Of a DNA stretch of 64,000 nt, positions 37,199 through 48,155 are shown one piece after another. The notes beneath the pieces were generated by a model. The model saw only the letters and a program-made list of their open reading frames with translations, searched no databases and had not been told where the DNA came from. The position numbers and the translations under genes were made by a program. The stretch's first letter is position 1; each line of letters starts with the position of its first letter. This DNA comes from Streptomyces marianii (lineage in GTDB: Bacteria; Actinomycetota; Actinomycetes; Streptomycetales; Streptomycetaceae). The stretch spans positions 3,444,501-3,508,500 of the forward strand of contig NZ_VAWE01000001.1 in the NCBI RefSeq assembly GCF_005795905.1, written 5' to 3'.

Positions 37199-38848
37199 CT
37201 ACCGCACGAACACGCTCGCCTGGCCGGCCAGGTCCAGGAAGTACTGCGGTGCAACGCCGAGCACCAGGGTGACCACGACGCCGACCGCGATCGCCGTCGT
37301 CGTCAGCGGGGAGGGGACGGCGACCGTCGGGCCCTCCGGCTTCGGCTCGCTGAAGAACATCAGCACGATGACCCGGATGTAGAAGAACGCGGCGATCGCG
37401 GACGAGATCACACCGATCACGACCAGCACCCCGGCGCCTCCCTCCGCCGCCGCCCGGAACACGGCGAACTTCCCGGAGAAGCCAGAGGTCAGCGGGATGC
37501 CGGCGAAGGCCAGCAGGAACACCGCGAAGACGGCCGCGACCAGCGGCGACCGCCTGCCGAGGCCCGCCCACTTGGACAGGTGGGTGGCCTCGCCGCCGGC
37601 GTCGCGCACCAGCGTGACCACCGCGAACGCGCCGATGGTGACGAAGGAGTACGCGAGCAGGTAGAAGAGCACCGACGAGACACCGTCCGGCGTCACCGCG
37701 ATGACACCGGCGAGGATGAAGCCGGCGTGTGCGATCGAGGAGTACGCCAGGAGCCGCTTGATGTCGGTCTGGGTGATGGCGACGATCGCGCCGCCCAGCA
37801 TGGTGACGATGGCGATCGCCCACATGACCGGCCGCCAGTCCCAGCGCAGCCCGGGCAGCACCACGTACAGCAGCCGGAGCAGTGCGCCGAAGGCCGCGAC
37901 CTTGGTGGCCGCCGCCATGAAGCCGGTGACCGGGGTCGGTGCGCCCTGGTAGACGTCCGGGGTCCACATGTGGAACGGCACCGCGCCCACCTTGAAGAGC
38001 AGCCCCGTAAGGATCAGCGCCCCGCCGATGAGCAGCAGGGCGTCGTTGCCCATCGTGCCGGCGAGCGCCGGGTCGATGGTCTGGACGGTGCCGTCGACGA
38101 CGTCGGCGATGCGCGCGTACGCGACCGAGCCCGCGTAGCCGTACAGCAGGGCGATGCCGAAGAGCAGGAACGCGGAGGAGAAGGCGCCGAGGAGGAAGTA
38201 CTTCACCGCGGCCTCCTGCGACATGAGCCGCTTGCGCCGGGCCAGCGCGCACAGCAGGTACAGCGGGAGGGAGAAGACCTCCAGGGCGATGAACAGCGTC
38301 AGCAGATCGTTGGCCGCGGGGAAGACCAGCATCCCGGCGACGGCGAAGAGGGCCAGCGGGAACACCTCGGTGGTGGTGAACCCTGCCTTGACCGCGGCCT
38401 TCTCGCTGTCGCTGCCCGGTACAGAGCCGGCCTGTGCGGCGAAGGAGTCGACGCGCTCGCCGTGCGCCGCGGGGTCGAGCCGGCGCTCGGCGAACGTGAA
38501 CACCGCGACCAGTGACGCCAGCAGGATCGTGCCCTGCAGGAACAGGGCGGGGCCGTCGACCGCGATGGCGCCCATCGCCGCGATGTGCGCCTTGGTCGTG
38601 CCGTAGCCGCCGACGGCCAGGCCGACCACCGCGGCGAACGCGGCGGTCAGGGCCACGACGGCGAGGAAGACCTGTGTGTAGTGGCGGCTCCTGCGCGGGA
38701 CGAAGGCCTCGACCAGCACACCGAGGATCGCCGCGCCGACCACGATCAGCATGGGCGCGAGCTGTGCGTACTCGATGTGCGGCGCCGGGATCCTGTCCAG
38801 CGGCTCGGCTGCCGTTGTCCACAGGTTGTGGACAGCTGTCGTGCTCAC
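37199..38848 (-). CDS. nuoN: NADH-quinone oxidoreductase subunit N
   Basis: 549 residues with about 14 hydrophobic segments, an antiporter-like proton channel of complex I. Conserved charges are the glutamate in FIALEVFSLPLYLLCAL, lysine in LLFKVGAVPFHMWTPDVYQGAPTP and ITQTDIKRLLAYSSIAHAG. A hydrophilic insert of about 40 residues (SFAAQAGSVPGSDSEKAAVKAG) follows helix 3 and is common in actinobacterial NuoN. It is the last gene of the operon, and its GTG overlaps the nuoM stop. Confidence 0.96.
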   Translation of the reverse strand: MSTTAVHNLWTTAAEPLDRIPAPHIEYAQLAPMLIVVGAAILGVLVEAFVPRRSRHYTQVFLAVVALTAAFAAVVGLAVGGYGTTKAHIAAMGAIAVDGPALFLQGTILLASLVAVFTFAERRLDPAAHGERVDSFAAQAGSVPGSDSEKAAVKAGFTTTEVFPLALFAVAGMLVFPAANDLLTLFIALEVFSLPLYLLCALARRKRLMSQEAAVKYFLLGAFSSAFLLFGIALLYGYAGSVAYARIADVVDGTVQTIDPALAGTMGNDALLLIGGALILTGLLFKVGAVPFHMWTPDVYQGAPTPVTGFMAAATKVAAFGALLRLLYVVLPGLRWDWRPVMWAIAIVTMLGGAIVAITQTDIKRLLAYSSIAHAGFILAGVIAVTPDGVSSVLFYLLAYSFVTIGAFAVVTLVRDAGGEATHLSKWAGLGRRSPLVAAVFAVFLLAFAGIPLTSGFSGKFAVFRAAAEGGAGVLVVIGVISSAIAAFFYIRVIVLMFFSEPKPEGPTVAVPSPLTTTAIAVGVVVTLVLGVAPQYFLDLAGQASVFVR

Positions 38849-40470
38849 TTGGCCGCCTCCACCTCGGGCTGGGGGTCCTTCTTCTGGACGTCGGACATGG
38901 TGTGCTCGACGGCCGGGTTGACGATGTCCGTCAGCGGCTTCGGAAAGACGCCGAGGAAGACGAGCAGCGCGATCAACGGCGTGACCACGACCAGTTCGCG
39001 CAGCCGCAGATCCGGAATGCTCCGCACCTCCTCCTTCACCGGTCCGGTCATCGTCCGCTGGTACAGCACCAGCGTGTAGAGCGCGGCGAGCACGATGCCG
39101 AAGGTCGCGATGATGCCGACGACGGGATAGCGCGCGAACGTCCCGACGAGGACCAGGAACTCACTGACGAACGGCGCGAGTCCCGGCAGCGACAGGGTCG
39201 CCAGGCCGCCGATGAGGAAGGTGCCGGCGAGGACCGGCGCGACCTTCTGCACTCCGCCGTAGTCGGCGATGAGCCGGGAGCCGCGCCGCGAGATCAGGAA
39301 GCCGGCCACCAGCATCAGCGCGGCGGTCGAGATCCCGTGGTTCACCATGTAGAGCGTCGCCCCGGACTGCCCCTGGGTGGTCATCGCGAAGATGCCCATG
39401 ATGATGAAGCCGAAATGGGAGATCGACGCATAGGCGATCAGGCGCTTGATGTCGCGCTGCCCGACGGCGAGCAGCGCGCCGTAGACGATGCTGACCAGGG
39501 CCAGGGCCAGGATCACCGGGGTCGCCCACTCGGACGCCTCCGGGAACAGTCCCAGGCAGAAGCGCAGCATCGCGAACGTGCCGACCTTGTCGACCACGGC
39601 CGTGATCAGCACGGCGACCGGGGCGGTCGACTCGCCCATCGCGTTGGGCAGCCAGGTGTGCAGCGGCCAGAGCGGCGCCTTCACCGCGAAGGCGAAGAAG
39701 AAGCCGAGGAACAGCAGCCGCTCGGTGTTGGTGGCCATCTCCAGCGTGCCGTTGGCACGGGCCTCGGCGATCTCCGTCAGCGAGAAGTTGCCCGCGACCA
39801 CGTAGAGCCCGATGACCGCGGCCAGCATGATGAGGCCGCCGGCCAGGTTGTAGAGGAGGAACTTCACCGCGGCGTAGGAACGCTGAGCCGCCGCGTTCTC
39901 GTCGCCGCTCCCCGCCGCGGCAGCGGCCTGTCGAGCAGGTGCGGCACGGTCCCCGAAGCCGCCGATGAGGAAGTACATCGGGATGAGCATGGCTTCGAAG
40001 AGGATGTAGAAGAGGAAGACGTCGGTGGCCTCGAAGGAGAGGATCACCATCGCCTCGACCGACAGGATCAGGGCGAAGAATCCCTGGGTCGGCCGCCACC
40101 GGTAGTTCTTCGTCTCGGCGGGGGTGTCCCCGCCGGAGGCAGGGGAGGGGTCGGCATCGTGCCAACCCGCCAGAATGATCGGCGGGATCAGCACGGCGGT
40201 CAGCGCGATCAGCGCCACCGCGATCCCGTCCACGCCCAGTTCGTAGCGGACCCCGAAGTCCGCGATCCAGGCGTGGGACTCGGTGAGCTGGTAGCGGTCG
40301 CCGCCGGGCTCGAACCGTACGGCGATCACCGCCGCGAGCACGAGCGTGCCCAGGGAGACCAGCAGCGCCAGCCACTTGGCGGCCGTGCGCCGGCCGGCCG
40401 GGACGGCGGCGGTGGCGATCGCGCCGAGCGCCGGGAGCGCCGCCGCCGCGGTGAGGAGCGGGAAGGACAT
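38845..40470 (-). CDS. nuoM: NADH-quinone oxidoreductase subunit M
   Basis: 541 residues, an antiporter-like proton-pumping subunit. The TM5 glutamate is in YILFEAMLIPMYFLIGGFGD and the broken-helix motif is VKAPLWPLHTWLPNAMGEST. A long Ala-rich cytoplasmic loop of about 30 residues follows TM5 (AAAAAGSGDENAAAQR). ATG 40470 has GGAAGGAC-type context on the other strand only, but the position right after nuoL (5-nt gap) fits coupling. Confidence 0.95.
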   Translation of the reverse strand: MSFPLLTAAAALPALGAIATAAVPAGRRTAAKWLALLVSLGTLVLAAVIAVRFEPGGDRYQLTESHAWIADFGVRYELGVDGIAVALIALTAVLIPPIILAGWHDADPSPASGGDTPAETKNYRWRPTQGFFALILSVEAMVILSFEATDVFLFYILFEAMLIPMYFLIGGFGDRAAPARQAAAAAGSGDENAAAQRSYAAVKFLLYNLAGGLIMLAAVIGLYVVAGNFSLTEIAEARANGTLEMATNTERLLFLGFFFAFAVKAPLWPLHTWLPNAMGESTAPVAVLITAVVDKVGTFAMLRFCLGLFPEASEWATPVILALALVSIVYGALLAVGQRDIKRLIAYASISHFGFIIMGIFAMTTQGQSGATLYMVNHGISTAALMLVAGFLISRRGSRLIADYGGVQKVAPVLAGTFLIGGLATLSLPGLAPFVSEFLVLVGTFARYPVVGIIATFGIVLAALYTLVLYQRTMTGPVKEEVRSIPDLRLRELVVVTPLIALLVFLGVFPKPLTDIVNPAVEHTMSDVQKKDPQPEVEAAK

Positions 40471-40475
40471 GTCGG

Positions 40476-42380
40476 TTACACCGCCCTCATCAGCAGGGTC
40501 GCGGCGATCAGCACCGCCGTACCTCCGAACATCGTGACCGCGTAGGTGCGGGCGTAGCCGTTCTGCAGCTTGCGGAGCCGGCCGGAGAGGCCGCCGAACG
40601 AGGCCGCCGTGCCGTTGACGACCCCGTCGACCAGGCTGTGGTCCACGTACACGAGCGACCGGGTCAGGTGCTCGCCGCCCCGGACCAGGACCACGTGGTT
40701 GAAGTCGTCCTGGAGGAGGTCGCGGCGGGCGGCCCGGGTGAGCAGCGAGCCGCGCGGCGGGGTGACCGGCACCGGGCGGCGGCCGTACTGGAGATAGGCG
40801 AGTGCGACGCCGAGGACCATCACCGCGACCGTCGCGGTCGTGACGGTCGCGGCGCTGAGCGGCGAATGGCCGTGTTCGAAGCTGGTGACCGGCTCCAGCC
40901 ACTTCACGAACGACTCGTGCCAGGAGAACAGCCCGCCGGCGAAGACCGAGCCGAAGGCGAGCACGATCATCGGGATCGTCATCGTCCTCGGCGACTCGTG
41001 CGGATGCGGCAGTTCGCCCTTGTCGTCGGGCTGCCAGCGCTTCTCGCCGAAGAAGGTCATCAGCATCACACGCGTCATGTAGAAGGCGGTGATGGCGGCG
41101 CCCAGCAGGGCCGCGCCGCCGAGGATCCAGCCCTCGGTGCCGCCCTTGGCGAAGGCCGCCTCGATGATCTTGTCCTTGGAGAAGAAGCCGGACAGGCCCG
41201 GGAAACCGATGATGGCGAGGTAGCCGAGGCCGAAGGTGACGAAGGTGATCGGCATGTACTTCCGCAGGCCGCCGTACTTCCTCATGTCCACCTCGTCGTT
41301 CATGCCGTGCATGACCGAACCGGCACCGAGGAAGAGCCCGGCCTTGAAGAAGCCGTGGGTGACCAGATGCATGATCGCGAAGGCGTATCCGATCGGGCCG
41401 AGGCCCGCCGCCAGGATCATGTAGCCGATCTGCGACATCGTCGAACCGGCCAGCGCCTTCTTGATGTCGTCCTTCGCGCAACCGACGATCGCACCGAAGA
41501 GGAGCGTGACCGCGCCGACCGTGACGACGGCCAGCTGGGCGTCCGGGGCGGCGTTGAAGATCGCCCCGGAGCGGGTGATCAGGTAGACGCCGGCGGTGAC
41601 CATCGTCGCCGCGTGGATCAGGGCCGAGACCGGGGTCGGGCCCTCCATGGCGTCCCCGAGCCAGGACTGCAGCGGCACCTGGGCGGACTTGCCGCAGGCG
41701 GCGAGCAGCAGGAGCAGGCCCAGGGCCGTCAGCGTGCCCTCGGACGCCCTGCCCGTGGACCCCAGCACCGGCCCGAAGGCGAAGGTGCCGAAGGTGGTGA
41801 ACATCAGCATGATGGCGATGGACAGGCCCATGTCGCCGACCCGGTTGACCAGGAAGGCCTTCTTCGCCGCCGTCGCCGCGCTGGGCTTGTGCTGCCAGAA
41901 GCCGATGAGCAGGTACGAGGCGAGGCCGACGCCCTCCCACCCGACGTACAGCAGCAGGTAGTTGTCGGCGAGCACGAGCAGGAGCATCGCCGCGAGGAAC
42001 AGGTTGAGGTAGCCGAAGAAGCGGCGGCGGCGCTCGTCGTGCTCCATGTACCCCACCGAGTACAGATGGATGAGCGAGCCGACGCCGGTGATCAGCAGGA
42101 CGAAGGTCATCGACAGCTGGTCGAGCTGGAAGGCGACGTCAGCCTGGAAGCCGCCGACCGGGATCCAGCTGAACAGGTGCTGGTGGAGGGTGCGGTCGTC
42201 GCCGGGCCGGCCGAGCATGTCGGCGAACAGCACGACGGCGACGACGAAGGAGGCGGCGGCGAGCGCGGTGCCGATCCAGTGGCCCGAGCGGTCGAGCCGG
42301 CGCCCGCCGAGCAGCAGCACGGCCGCGCCGAGCAAGGGCGCCGCGACCAGCAGCGCGATCAGGTTCTCTGCGTTGTCCAC
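40476..42380 (-). CDS. nuoL: NADH-quinone oxidoreductase subunit L
   Basis: 634 residues. Antiporter-like subunit with C-terminal lateral helix. Motifs: [19 protein letters not shown] (essential Glu), [20 protein letters not shown], and [18 protein letters not shown] (conserved Lys). The GTG at 42380 lies 14 nt after the nuoK stop, and the gene ends with a TAA. It is clearly distinct from nuoL2. Confidence 0.95.
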   Translation of the reverse strand: MDNAENLIALLVAAPLLGAAVLLLGGRRLDRSGHWIGTALAAASFVVAVVLFADMLGRPGDDRTLHQHLFSWIPVGGFQADVAFQLDQLSMTFVLLITGVGSLIHLYSVGYMEHDERRRRFFGYLNLFLAAMLLLVLADNYLLLYVGWEGVGLASYLLIGFWQHKPSAATAAKKAFLVNRVGDMGLSIAIMLMFTTFGTFAFGPVLGSTGRASEGTLTALGLLLLLAACGKSAQVPLQSWLGDAMEGPTPVSALIHAATMVTAGVYLITRSGAIFNAAPDAQLAVVTVGAVTLLFGAIVGCAKDDIKKALAGSTMSQIGYMILAAGLGPIGYAFAIMHLVTHGFFKAGLFLGAGSVMHGMNDEVDMRKYGGLRKYMPITFVTFGLGYLAIIGFPGLSGFFSKDKIIEAAFAKGGTEGWILGGAALLGAAITAFYMTRVMLMTFFGEKRWQPDDKGELPHPHESPRTMTIPMIVLAFGSVFAGGLFSWHESFVKWLEPVTSFEHGHSPLSAATVTTATVAVMVLGVALAYLQYGRRPVPVTPPRGSLLTRAARRDLLQDDFNHVVLVRGGEHLTRSLVYVDHSLVDGVVNGTAASFGGLSGRLRKLQNGYARTYAVTMFGGTAVLIAATLLMRAV

Positions 42381-42394
42381 GAGTCTGCGACCCC

Positions 42395-42694
42395 TTACAG
42401 CTTCATCAGACTGGCGTCGTCGACCGAGGCCGAGTGGCGGGAACGGAACAGCGACACGATGATCGCGAGCCCGACCACGACCTCGGCGGCGGCGACGACC
42501 ATCGTGAAGAAGGCGATGATCTGGCCGTCGAGATTGCCGTGCATCCGGGAGAAGGCGACGAGCGCGAGGTTGCAGGCGTTGAGCATGAGCTCGATGCACA
42601 TGAAGACGACGATCGCGTTCCGCCTGATCAGTACGCCGGCCGCGCCGATGGTGAACAACAGGGCGGCGAGGTAGAGATAGTTGACGGGGTTCAC
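42395..42694 (-). CDS. nuoK: NADH-quinone oxidoreductase subunit K
   Basis: 99 residues, three helices. Both proton-path glutamates are present, in [18 protein letters not shown] and [18 protein letters not shown]. The GTG overlaps the nuoJ stop. Length is standard, unlike NuoK2, which carries a charged tail. Confidence 0.95.
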   Translation of the reverse strand: MNPVNYLYLAALLFTIGAAGVLIRRNAIVVFMCIELMLNACNLALVAFSRMHGNLDGQIIAFFTMVVAAAEVVVGLAIIVSLFRSRHSASVDDASLMKL

Positions 42695-43590
42695 CGCTTG
42701 GCCTCCTGTCCGTCGCGCCGGCCGTCCCGGCCGAGTTCGTCCCGGTCCCGGTCGAGGCGCTCCTCGGAACGGCGCTCCAGCGCCTTGAGGTCGTTCAGTG
42801 CCTCACGGGACACGTCCCGGACCTGGCCGCGGGAGCGCAGCGTCTTGCTGACGGTGAGCTCCGAGGGGGTGCCGTCGGGGAGCAGACCGGGGATGTCCAC
42901 CGCGTTGTGGCGGGCGTACACGCCCGGGGCGGGCAGCGGGGTCGGGAGCTTCCAGCCGTAGGCCGCCGATGAGGGGTGGCGGTCGGGCGACGGGAGGTCG
43001 CTCGCCTCGCGCACGCGCTGCACGGCCAGTTCCCGCTGGGTCTTCGCGCGCTCGGTGCGCTCCCGGTGGGTGAGCACCATCGCGCCGACCGCCGCCGTGA
43101 TGAGCAGGGCACCGGTGATCTCGAACGCGAAGACGTACTTGGTGAAGATCAGCGCCGCCAGGCCCTCGACGTTGCCCGCCGCGTTGGCCTCGCCGAGTCC
43201 GATGAAGGACCCGGGGCCCAGCGAGGCGTGGCCGATGCCCGCGATCAGCAGGACGCCAAAGCCGATGCCGCAGAGGGCAGCCCACCAGCGCTGGCCCTTC
43301 AGGGTCTCCTTGAGGGAGTCCGCGGCCGTGACACCGACCAGCATGACGACGAACAGGAAGAGCATCATGATCGCGCCGGTGTAGACGACGATCTGGACGA
43401 CACCCAGGAAGTACGCGCCGTTGGCGAGGTAGAAGACCGCCAGCACGATCATGGTCCCGGCGAGGCACAGCGCGCTGTGCACGGCCTTCTTCATCAGGAT
43501 GGTGCACAGCGCCCCGACGACGGCGACGGTGCCGAGGACCCAGAACTGGACGGCCTCGCCGGTGGAGGTCGCGGCGGCCAGCGCGCTCAT
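42691..43590 (-). CDS. nuoJ: NADH-quinone oxidoreductase subunit J with charged tail
   Basis: 299 residues, against about 170-200 for typical NuoJ. Residues 1-180 form the five-helix NuoJ domain with [20 protein letters not shown]. The C-terminal 120 residues are hydrophilic ([20 protein letters not shown], ending in an Asp/Arg-rich repeat-like run [19 protein letters not shown]). The ATG overlaps the nuoI stop. Confidence 0.94.
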   Translation of the reverse strand: MSALAAATSTGEAVQFWVLGTVAVVGALCTILMKKAVHSALCLAGTMIVLAVFYLANGAYFLGVVQIVVYTGAIMMLFLFVVMLVGVTAADSLKETLKGQRWWAALCGIGFGVLLIAGIGHASLGPGSFIGLGEANAAGNVEGLAALIFTKYVFAFEITGALLITAAVGAMVLTHRERTERAKTQRELAVQRVREASDLPSPDRHPSSAAYGWKLPTPLPAPGVYARHNAVDIPGLLPDGTPSELTVSKTLRSRGQVRDVSREALNDLKALERRSEERLDRDRDELGRDGRRDGQEAKR

Positions 43591-44228
43591 ACGTCGACCT
43601 CCTTCTTCGCCGCCGGCTCCTCCGGCCCGAGGGAGGAGCCGGCGTCCTGCGGCTCCTCCCCCTTGGACACGGCGACCTGGCGCTCGGTCCCGGGGGCGGC
43701 TTCGGTGACCAGCCCCCGGTAGTAGTCCTGCTCGTCCGTGCCGGGGTGGATCGCGTGCGGGGTGTCGACCATGCCGGGCTCGAGGCCCGCCAGCAGCTGC
43801 TCCTTGGTGTAGATCAGGTTCTCGCGGGAGCTGTCGGCCAGCTCGAACTCGTTGGTCATGGTGAGCGCCCGGGTCGGGCACGCCTCGATGCACAGCCCGC
43901 AGAGGATGCAGCGGGCGTAGTTGATCTGGTAGACGCGGCCGTACCGCTCGCCGGGCGAGTAACGCTCCTCCTCGGTGTTGTCCGCGCCCTCCACGTAGAT
44001 GGCGTCGGCCGGACAGGCCCAGGCGCACAGCTCGCACCCGACGCACTTCTCCAGCCCGTCCGGGTGCCGGTTGAGCTGGTGCCGGCCGTGGAAGCGCGGC
44101 GCGGTCGTCTTCTGCTGCTCCGGGTACTGCTCGGTCAGCCGCTTCTTGAACATGGCCTTGAAGGTCACGCCGAAGCCGGCGACCGGGTTCTGGAACGCGC
44201 TCCCGGAATCCTCGGGTCGCTCAGGCAC
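43587..44228 (-). CDS. nuoI: NADH-quinone oxidoreductase subunit I
   Basis: 213 residues. The ligand sets for clusters N6a and N6b are [12 protein letters not shown] and [12 protein letters not shown]. The start is GTG 44228: AAAGGAGG lies 6 nt before it, whereas the frame stays open further upstream into nuoH. It overlaps the nuoH stop by 8 nt. The C-terminal 60 residues are acidic and variable. Confidence 0.95.
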   Translation of the reverse strand: MPERPEDSGSAFQNPVAGFGVTFKAMFKKRLTEQYPEQQKTTAPRFHGRHQLNRHPDGLEKCVGCELCAWACPADAIYVEGADNTEEERYSPGERYGRVYQINYARCILCGLCIEACPTRALTMTNEFELADSSRENLIYTKEQLLAGLEPGMVDTPHAIHPGTDEQDYYRGLVTEAAPGTERQVAVSKGEEPQDAGSSLGPEEPAAKKEVDV

Positions 44229-45630
44229 CGTCAGCCTCCTTTCCGTCACGAGGACCGTCACTCTCAGTATTCGCGCCGCCGCTGACAATCAGCTCGCGGT
44301 CGCGACGTGGCCGCCTTCGCGGAACCTGCGGCAGCACCTGTCCGGGCAGCGGGGGCACCGGGAAACCGCCGGCCATCGGGTCGAACGCCCCGGGCGCACC
44401 GCCCTCCTCGGCCTCCGCCTCCTCGGCCGCCTCCGCCTCGGCCCGTTCCCTGCGGCCGCGGAAGAGGTCCGCGACGAAGGACAACAGCAGGACGGCGAGG
44501 ACCGCACCGCCGACGTACAGCACGATCTGTGAGAAGTCGCGTCCGTCGTTGCGCAGCGCCCGTACGGTCGCGACGAGCATCAGCCAGACGACCGAGACCG
44601 GGATGAGCACCTTCCAGCCGAGCTTCATCAGCTGGTCGTAGCGGACGCGCGGGAGCGTGCCGCGCAGCCAGATGAAGAAGAAGAGCAGCAACTGCACCTT
44701 GATGACGAACCAGAGCATCGGCCACCAGCCGTGGTTCGCGCCCTCCCAGAAGGTGCTGACGGGCCACGGGGCCCGCCAGCCGCCCAGGAAGAGCGTGACG
44801 GAGACCGCCGCGACGGTGACCATGTTCACGTACTCGGCGAGCATGAACATCGCGAACTTGATCGACGAGTACTCGGTGTTGAAGCCGCCGACGAGGTCGC
44901 CCTCGGACTCCGGCATGTCGAACGGGGCCCGGTTGGTCTCACCGACCATCGTCACGATGTAGATGAGGAACGAGACCGGCAGCAGCAGGACGTACCAGCG
45001 GTCCGCCTGGGCCTCCACGATCGTCGAGGTCGACATCGAGCCGGAGTAGAGGAAGACGGAGGCGAACGCGGCGCCCATGGCGATCTCGTACGAAATCATC
45101 TGGGCGCAGGAGCGCAGTCCGCCGAGCAGCGGGTACGTCGAGCCGGACGACCAGCCGGCGAGCACGATGCCGTAGATGCCGACCGAGGCGACCGCGAGGA
45201 TGTAGAGCATCGCGATCGGCAGGTCGGTGAGCTGCATCGTGGTCCGCTGGCCGAAGATCGAGATCTCGTTGCCGGCCGGGCCGAACGGGATGACGGCGAT
45301 CGCCATGAAGGCCGGGATGGCCGCGACGATCGGTGCCAGGACGTAGACCACCTTGTCCGCGCGCTTGACGACCACGTCCTCCTTGAGCATCAGCTTGACG
45401 CCGTCCGCGAGGGACTGGAGGAGGCCCCACGGACCGTGCCGGTTGGGGCCGATGCGCAGCTGCATCCACGCGACGACCTTGCGCTCCCACACGATGGAGA
45501 ACAGCACGGTCACCATCAGGAAGGCGAAGCAGAAGACCGCCTTGACGACGACGAGCCACCAGGGGTCCCGCCCGAACAGCGAGAGGTCCTCCGCCGCGAG
45601 CAGCGTCTGGTCGAGGAGTGCCGGGTTCAC
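44221..45630 (-). CDS. nuoH: NADH-quinone oxidoreductase subunit H
   Basis: 469 residues, longer than the usual 330 because of a C-terminal extension of about 100 residues that adds one hydrophobic segment ([20 protein letters not shown]) and an acidic then basic tail. The quinone-loop motif is complete: [20 protein letters not shown], then NTEYSS. GTG 45630 overlaps the nuoG stop. Confidence 0.95.
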   Translation of the reverse strand: MNPALLDQTLLAAEDLSLFGRDPWWLVVVKAVFCFAFLMVTVLFSIVWERKVVAWMQLRIGPNRHGPWGLLQSLADGVKLMLKEDVVVKRADKVVYVLAPIVAAIPAFMAIAVIPFGPAGNEISIFGQRTTMQLTDLPIAMLYILAVASVGIYGIVLAGWSSGSTYPLLGGLRSCAQMISYEIAMGAAFASVFLYSGSMSTSTIVEAQADRWYVLLLPVSFLIYIVTMVGETNRAPFDMPESEGDLVGGFNTEYSSIKFAMFMLAEYVNMVTVAAVSVTLFLGGWRAPWPVSTFWEGANHGWWPMLWFVIKVQLLLFFFIWLRGTLPRVRYDQLMKLGWKVLIPVSVVWLMLVATVRALRNDGRDFSQIVLYVGGAVLAVLLLSFVADLFRGRRERAEAEAAEEAEAEEGGAPGAFDPMAGGFPVPPLPGQVLPQVPRRRPRRDRELIVSGGANTESDGPRDGKEADGA

Positions 45631-48155
45631 GCGCGCACCTCCGGTACGTCGTCGGGGCCGGTGGTCCCGTGACCGGCCGTTGCCGCCGGGCCGACGCGGA
45701 CGAGCCGGCCGGGCGTCACGCCCGTGTCGCTCAGCACGCCGCCGCCGGCCGAGTTGAGCGGGAGCCACACCACCTGGTCGGGCATCTCGGTCACCTGGAG
45801 CGGGAGTTGCACGGAACCGGAGGGACCGCTGACGGCGAGCAGATCGCCGTCCTCGACCCCGGTCTCGGCCGCGGTGGCGGCGGAGAGCCGGGCGACGGCC
45901 GCGTGCCGGGTGCCGGCCAGCGCCTCGTCGCCCTCCTGGAGGAGCCCCTGGTCGAGCAGGAGCCGGTGGCCGGCCAGGACCGCCTCGCCCTCGCCGGGGC
46001 GGGGCAGCGGCCGGGCGGACTCGGCGGGCTGGTCCGCCCGGGGGCCGGTCCAGCCGCCGAGCCGGTCCATCTCACGCCGTACGGACCGGAGGTCGGGCAG
46101 GGCGAGGTGCACGTCGAGCGCGTCGGCGAGCATGTGCAGCACCCGCGCGTCCGTCGGCGGCAGCGGGCGGGTCATCTGGTCCGGCTTGAGCGCGGCCTCG
46201 AAGAGCCGTGCCCTGCCCTCCCAGTTGAGGAAGGTGCCCGGCTTCTCGGCCACGGCCGCGACCGGGAAGACCACGTCGGCCCGCGAGGTGACCTCGGAGG
46301 GCCGCAGTTCCAGCGAGACCAGGAAGCCGACCGAGTCGAGCGCCTCCCGGGCACGTGCCGGGTGGGGCAGGTCGGCGACCTCGACGCCGGCGACGACCAG
46401 GGCGGCCAGTTCGCCGTTGGCTGCGGCCTCCACGATCTGCCCGGTGTCCCGGCCGTAGCGGTGCGGCAGTTCGCGTACGCCCCAGGCCGCCGCGGTCTCC
46501 TCGCGGGCCCGCGGGTCGGTGGCGGGGCGGCCGCCGGGCAGCAGGGACGGCAGGGCGCCGGCCTCGACGGCGCCGCGCTCGCCGGCGCGGCGCGGGATCC
46601 AGACCAGCTCGGCGCCGGTCGCCGTGGCGGTGCGCGCGACCGCGCTCAGAGCGCCCGGTACTCCGGCCAGCCGCTCACCGACGACGATCACGGCGCCTTC
46701 GGCCCGCAGCGCCTCGGCGGCCGTGGCGCCGTCCCCCTCGAGCCCGGTACCCGACGCCAGCGAGTCCAGCCATTCGGCCTCGGTGCCGGGAGCCGCCGGA
46801 AGCAGCACGCCCTGGGCCTTCGCGAGCCCGCGGGTGGCGTGCGTGGCGAGGGCGAACGTCCGCTGGCCGTGCTTGCGCGCGGCCTTGCGCAGCCGGAGGA
46901 AGACCCCCGGAGCCTCCTCCTCCGCCTCGAAGCCCACGAGCAGCACCGCCGGGGCCTTCTCCAGCGAGGTGTAGGAGACGCCCGTGCGGTCGAGATCCCG
47001 GCCGCGGCCGGCGACCCGGGCGGCGAGGAAGTCGGCCTCCTCCGAGGAGTGGACCCGGGCCCGGAAGTCGATGTCGTTGGTGTCGAGGGCGATCCGGGCG
47101 AACTTGGCGTACCCGTAGGCGTCCTCCACGGTCAGCCGGCCGCCGGTGAGCACCGCGGCCCGGCCGCGTGCCGCCGCGAGTCCGGTGGCCGCCGCCTCCA
47201 GCGCTTCCGGCCAGCTCGCGGTCTCCAGCTCACCGGTCTCCCTGTTGCGGACGAGCGGCGTGGTGAGCCGGTCGCGCTGCTGGGCGTAGCGGAAGGCGAA
47301 CCGCCCCTTGTCGCAGATCCACTCCTCGTTGACCTCGGGGTCCTCGGCGGCGAGCCGCCGCATGACCTTTCCGCGCCGGTGGTCGGTGCGGGTCGCGCAG
47401 CCGCCCGCGCAGTGCTCGCAGACGGACGGCGACGAGACGAGGTCGAAGGGCCGGGAGCGGAACCGGTAGGCCGCCGAGGTCAGCGCGCCGACCGGGCAGA
47501 TCTGGATGGTGTTCCCGGAGAAGTAGGACTGGAAGGGGTCGCCCTCGCCCGTGCCGACCTGCTGGAGCGCGCCGCGTTCCAGGAGTTCGATCATCGGGTC
47601 GCCGGCGATCTGGTTGGAGAAGCGGGTGCAGCGCGCGCACAGCACGCACCGCTCGCGGTCGAGCAGCACCTGGGTGGAGATGTTGACCGGCTTCTCGTAC
47701 GTCCGCTTCCTGCCCTCGAAGCGGGACTCCGCCTGGCCGTGCGAGACGGCCTGGTTCTGCAGCGGGCATTCACCGCCCTTGTCGCAGACGGGGCAGTCGA
47801 GCGGGTGGTTGATGAGCAGCAGCTCCATCACGCCCTTCTGCGCCTTCTCGGCGACCGGCGAGGTGAGCTGCGACCTGACGACCATGCCGTCGGTGCAGGT
47901 GATGGTGCAGGAGGCCATCGGCTTGCGCTGGCCCTCGACCTCGACGATGCACTGACGGCAGGCGCCGGCCGGGTCGAGGAGCGGGTGGTCGCAGAACCGG
48001 GGGATCTCGATGCCGAGCTGCTCGGCGGCCCGGATGACCAGGGTGCCCTTCGGCACGGAGATCTCGACCCCGTCGATGGTCAGCGTGACCAGGTCCTCCG
48101 GCGGGACCGCGGCGCTCCCGCCGCCGGTGTTCGCGGCGGACGTGGTGACGGTCAT
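45627..48155 (-). CDS. nuoG: NADH-quinone oxidoreductase subunit G
   Basis: 842 residues, the largest peripheral-arm protein. The N-terminal [2Fe-2S] N1b ligands lie in [16 protein letters not shown] and the later MASC. The His/Cys N5 and Cys N4 ligands follow ([24 protein letters not shown]). The set C-x2-C-x3-C-x27-C starting CEHCAGGC and ending at EEWIC matches the extra cluster N7 found in many bacteria. The molybdopterin-like domain follows from about residue 300 and is degenerate, as usual. ATG 48155 overlaps the nuoF stop. Confidence 0.95.
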   Translation of the reverse strand: MTVTTSAANTGGGSAAVPPEDLVTLTIDGVEISVPKGTLVIRAAEQLGIEIPRFCDHPLLDPAGACRQCIVEVEGQRKPMASCTITCTDGMVVRSQLTSPVAEKAQKGVMELLLINHPLDCPVCDKGGECPLQNQAVSHGQAESRFEGRKRTYEKPVNISTQVLLDRERCVLCARCTRFSNQIAGDPMIELLERGALQQVGTGEGDPFQSYFSGNTIQICPVGALTSAAYRFRSRPFDLVSSPSVCEHCAGGCATRTDHRRGKVMRRLAAEDPEVNEEWICDKGRFAFRYAQQRDRLTTPLVRNRETGELETASWPEALEAAATGLAAARGRAAVLTGGRLTVEDAYGYAKFARIALDTNDIDFRARVHSSEEADFLAARVAGRGRDLDRTGVSYTSLEKAPAVLLVGFEAEEEAPGVFLRLRKAARKHGQRTFALATHATRGLAKAQGVLLPAAPGTEAEWLDSLASGTGLEGDGATAAEALRAEGAVIVVGERLAGVPGALSAVARTATATGAELVWIPRRAGERGAVEAGALPSLLPGGRPATDPRAREETAAAWGVRELPHRYGRDTGQIVEAAANGELAALVVAGVEVADLPHPARAREALDSVGFLVSLELRPSEVTSRADVVFPVAAVAEKPGTFLNWEGRARLFEAALKPDQMTRPLPPTDARVLHMLADALDVHLALPDLRSVRREMDRLGGWTGPRADQPAESARPLPRPGEGEAVLAGHRLLLDQGLLQEGDEALAGTRHAAVARLSAATAAETGVEDGDLLAVSGPSGSVQLPLQVTEMPDQVVWLPLNSAGGGVLSDTGVTPGRLVRVGPAATAGHGTTGPDDVPEVRA

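Noticed and set aside
34392..38822. A 1476-codon open frame on the minus strand over fahA and nuoN
   Set aside because: It crosses the 95-bp tandem repeat, two terminators and two real genes in other frames, and has no recognisable domain. It is a product of GC bias.
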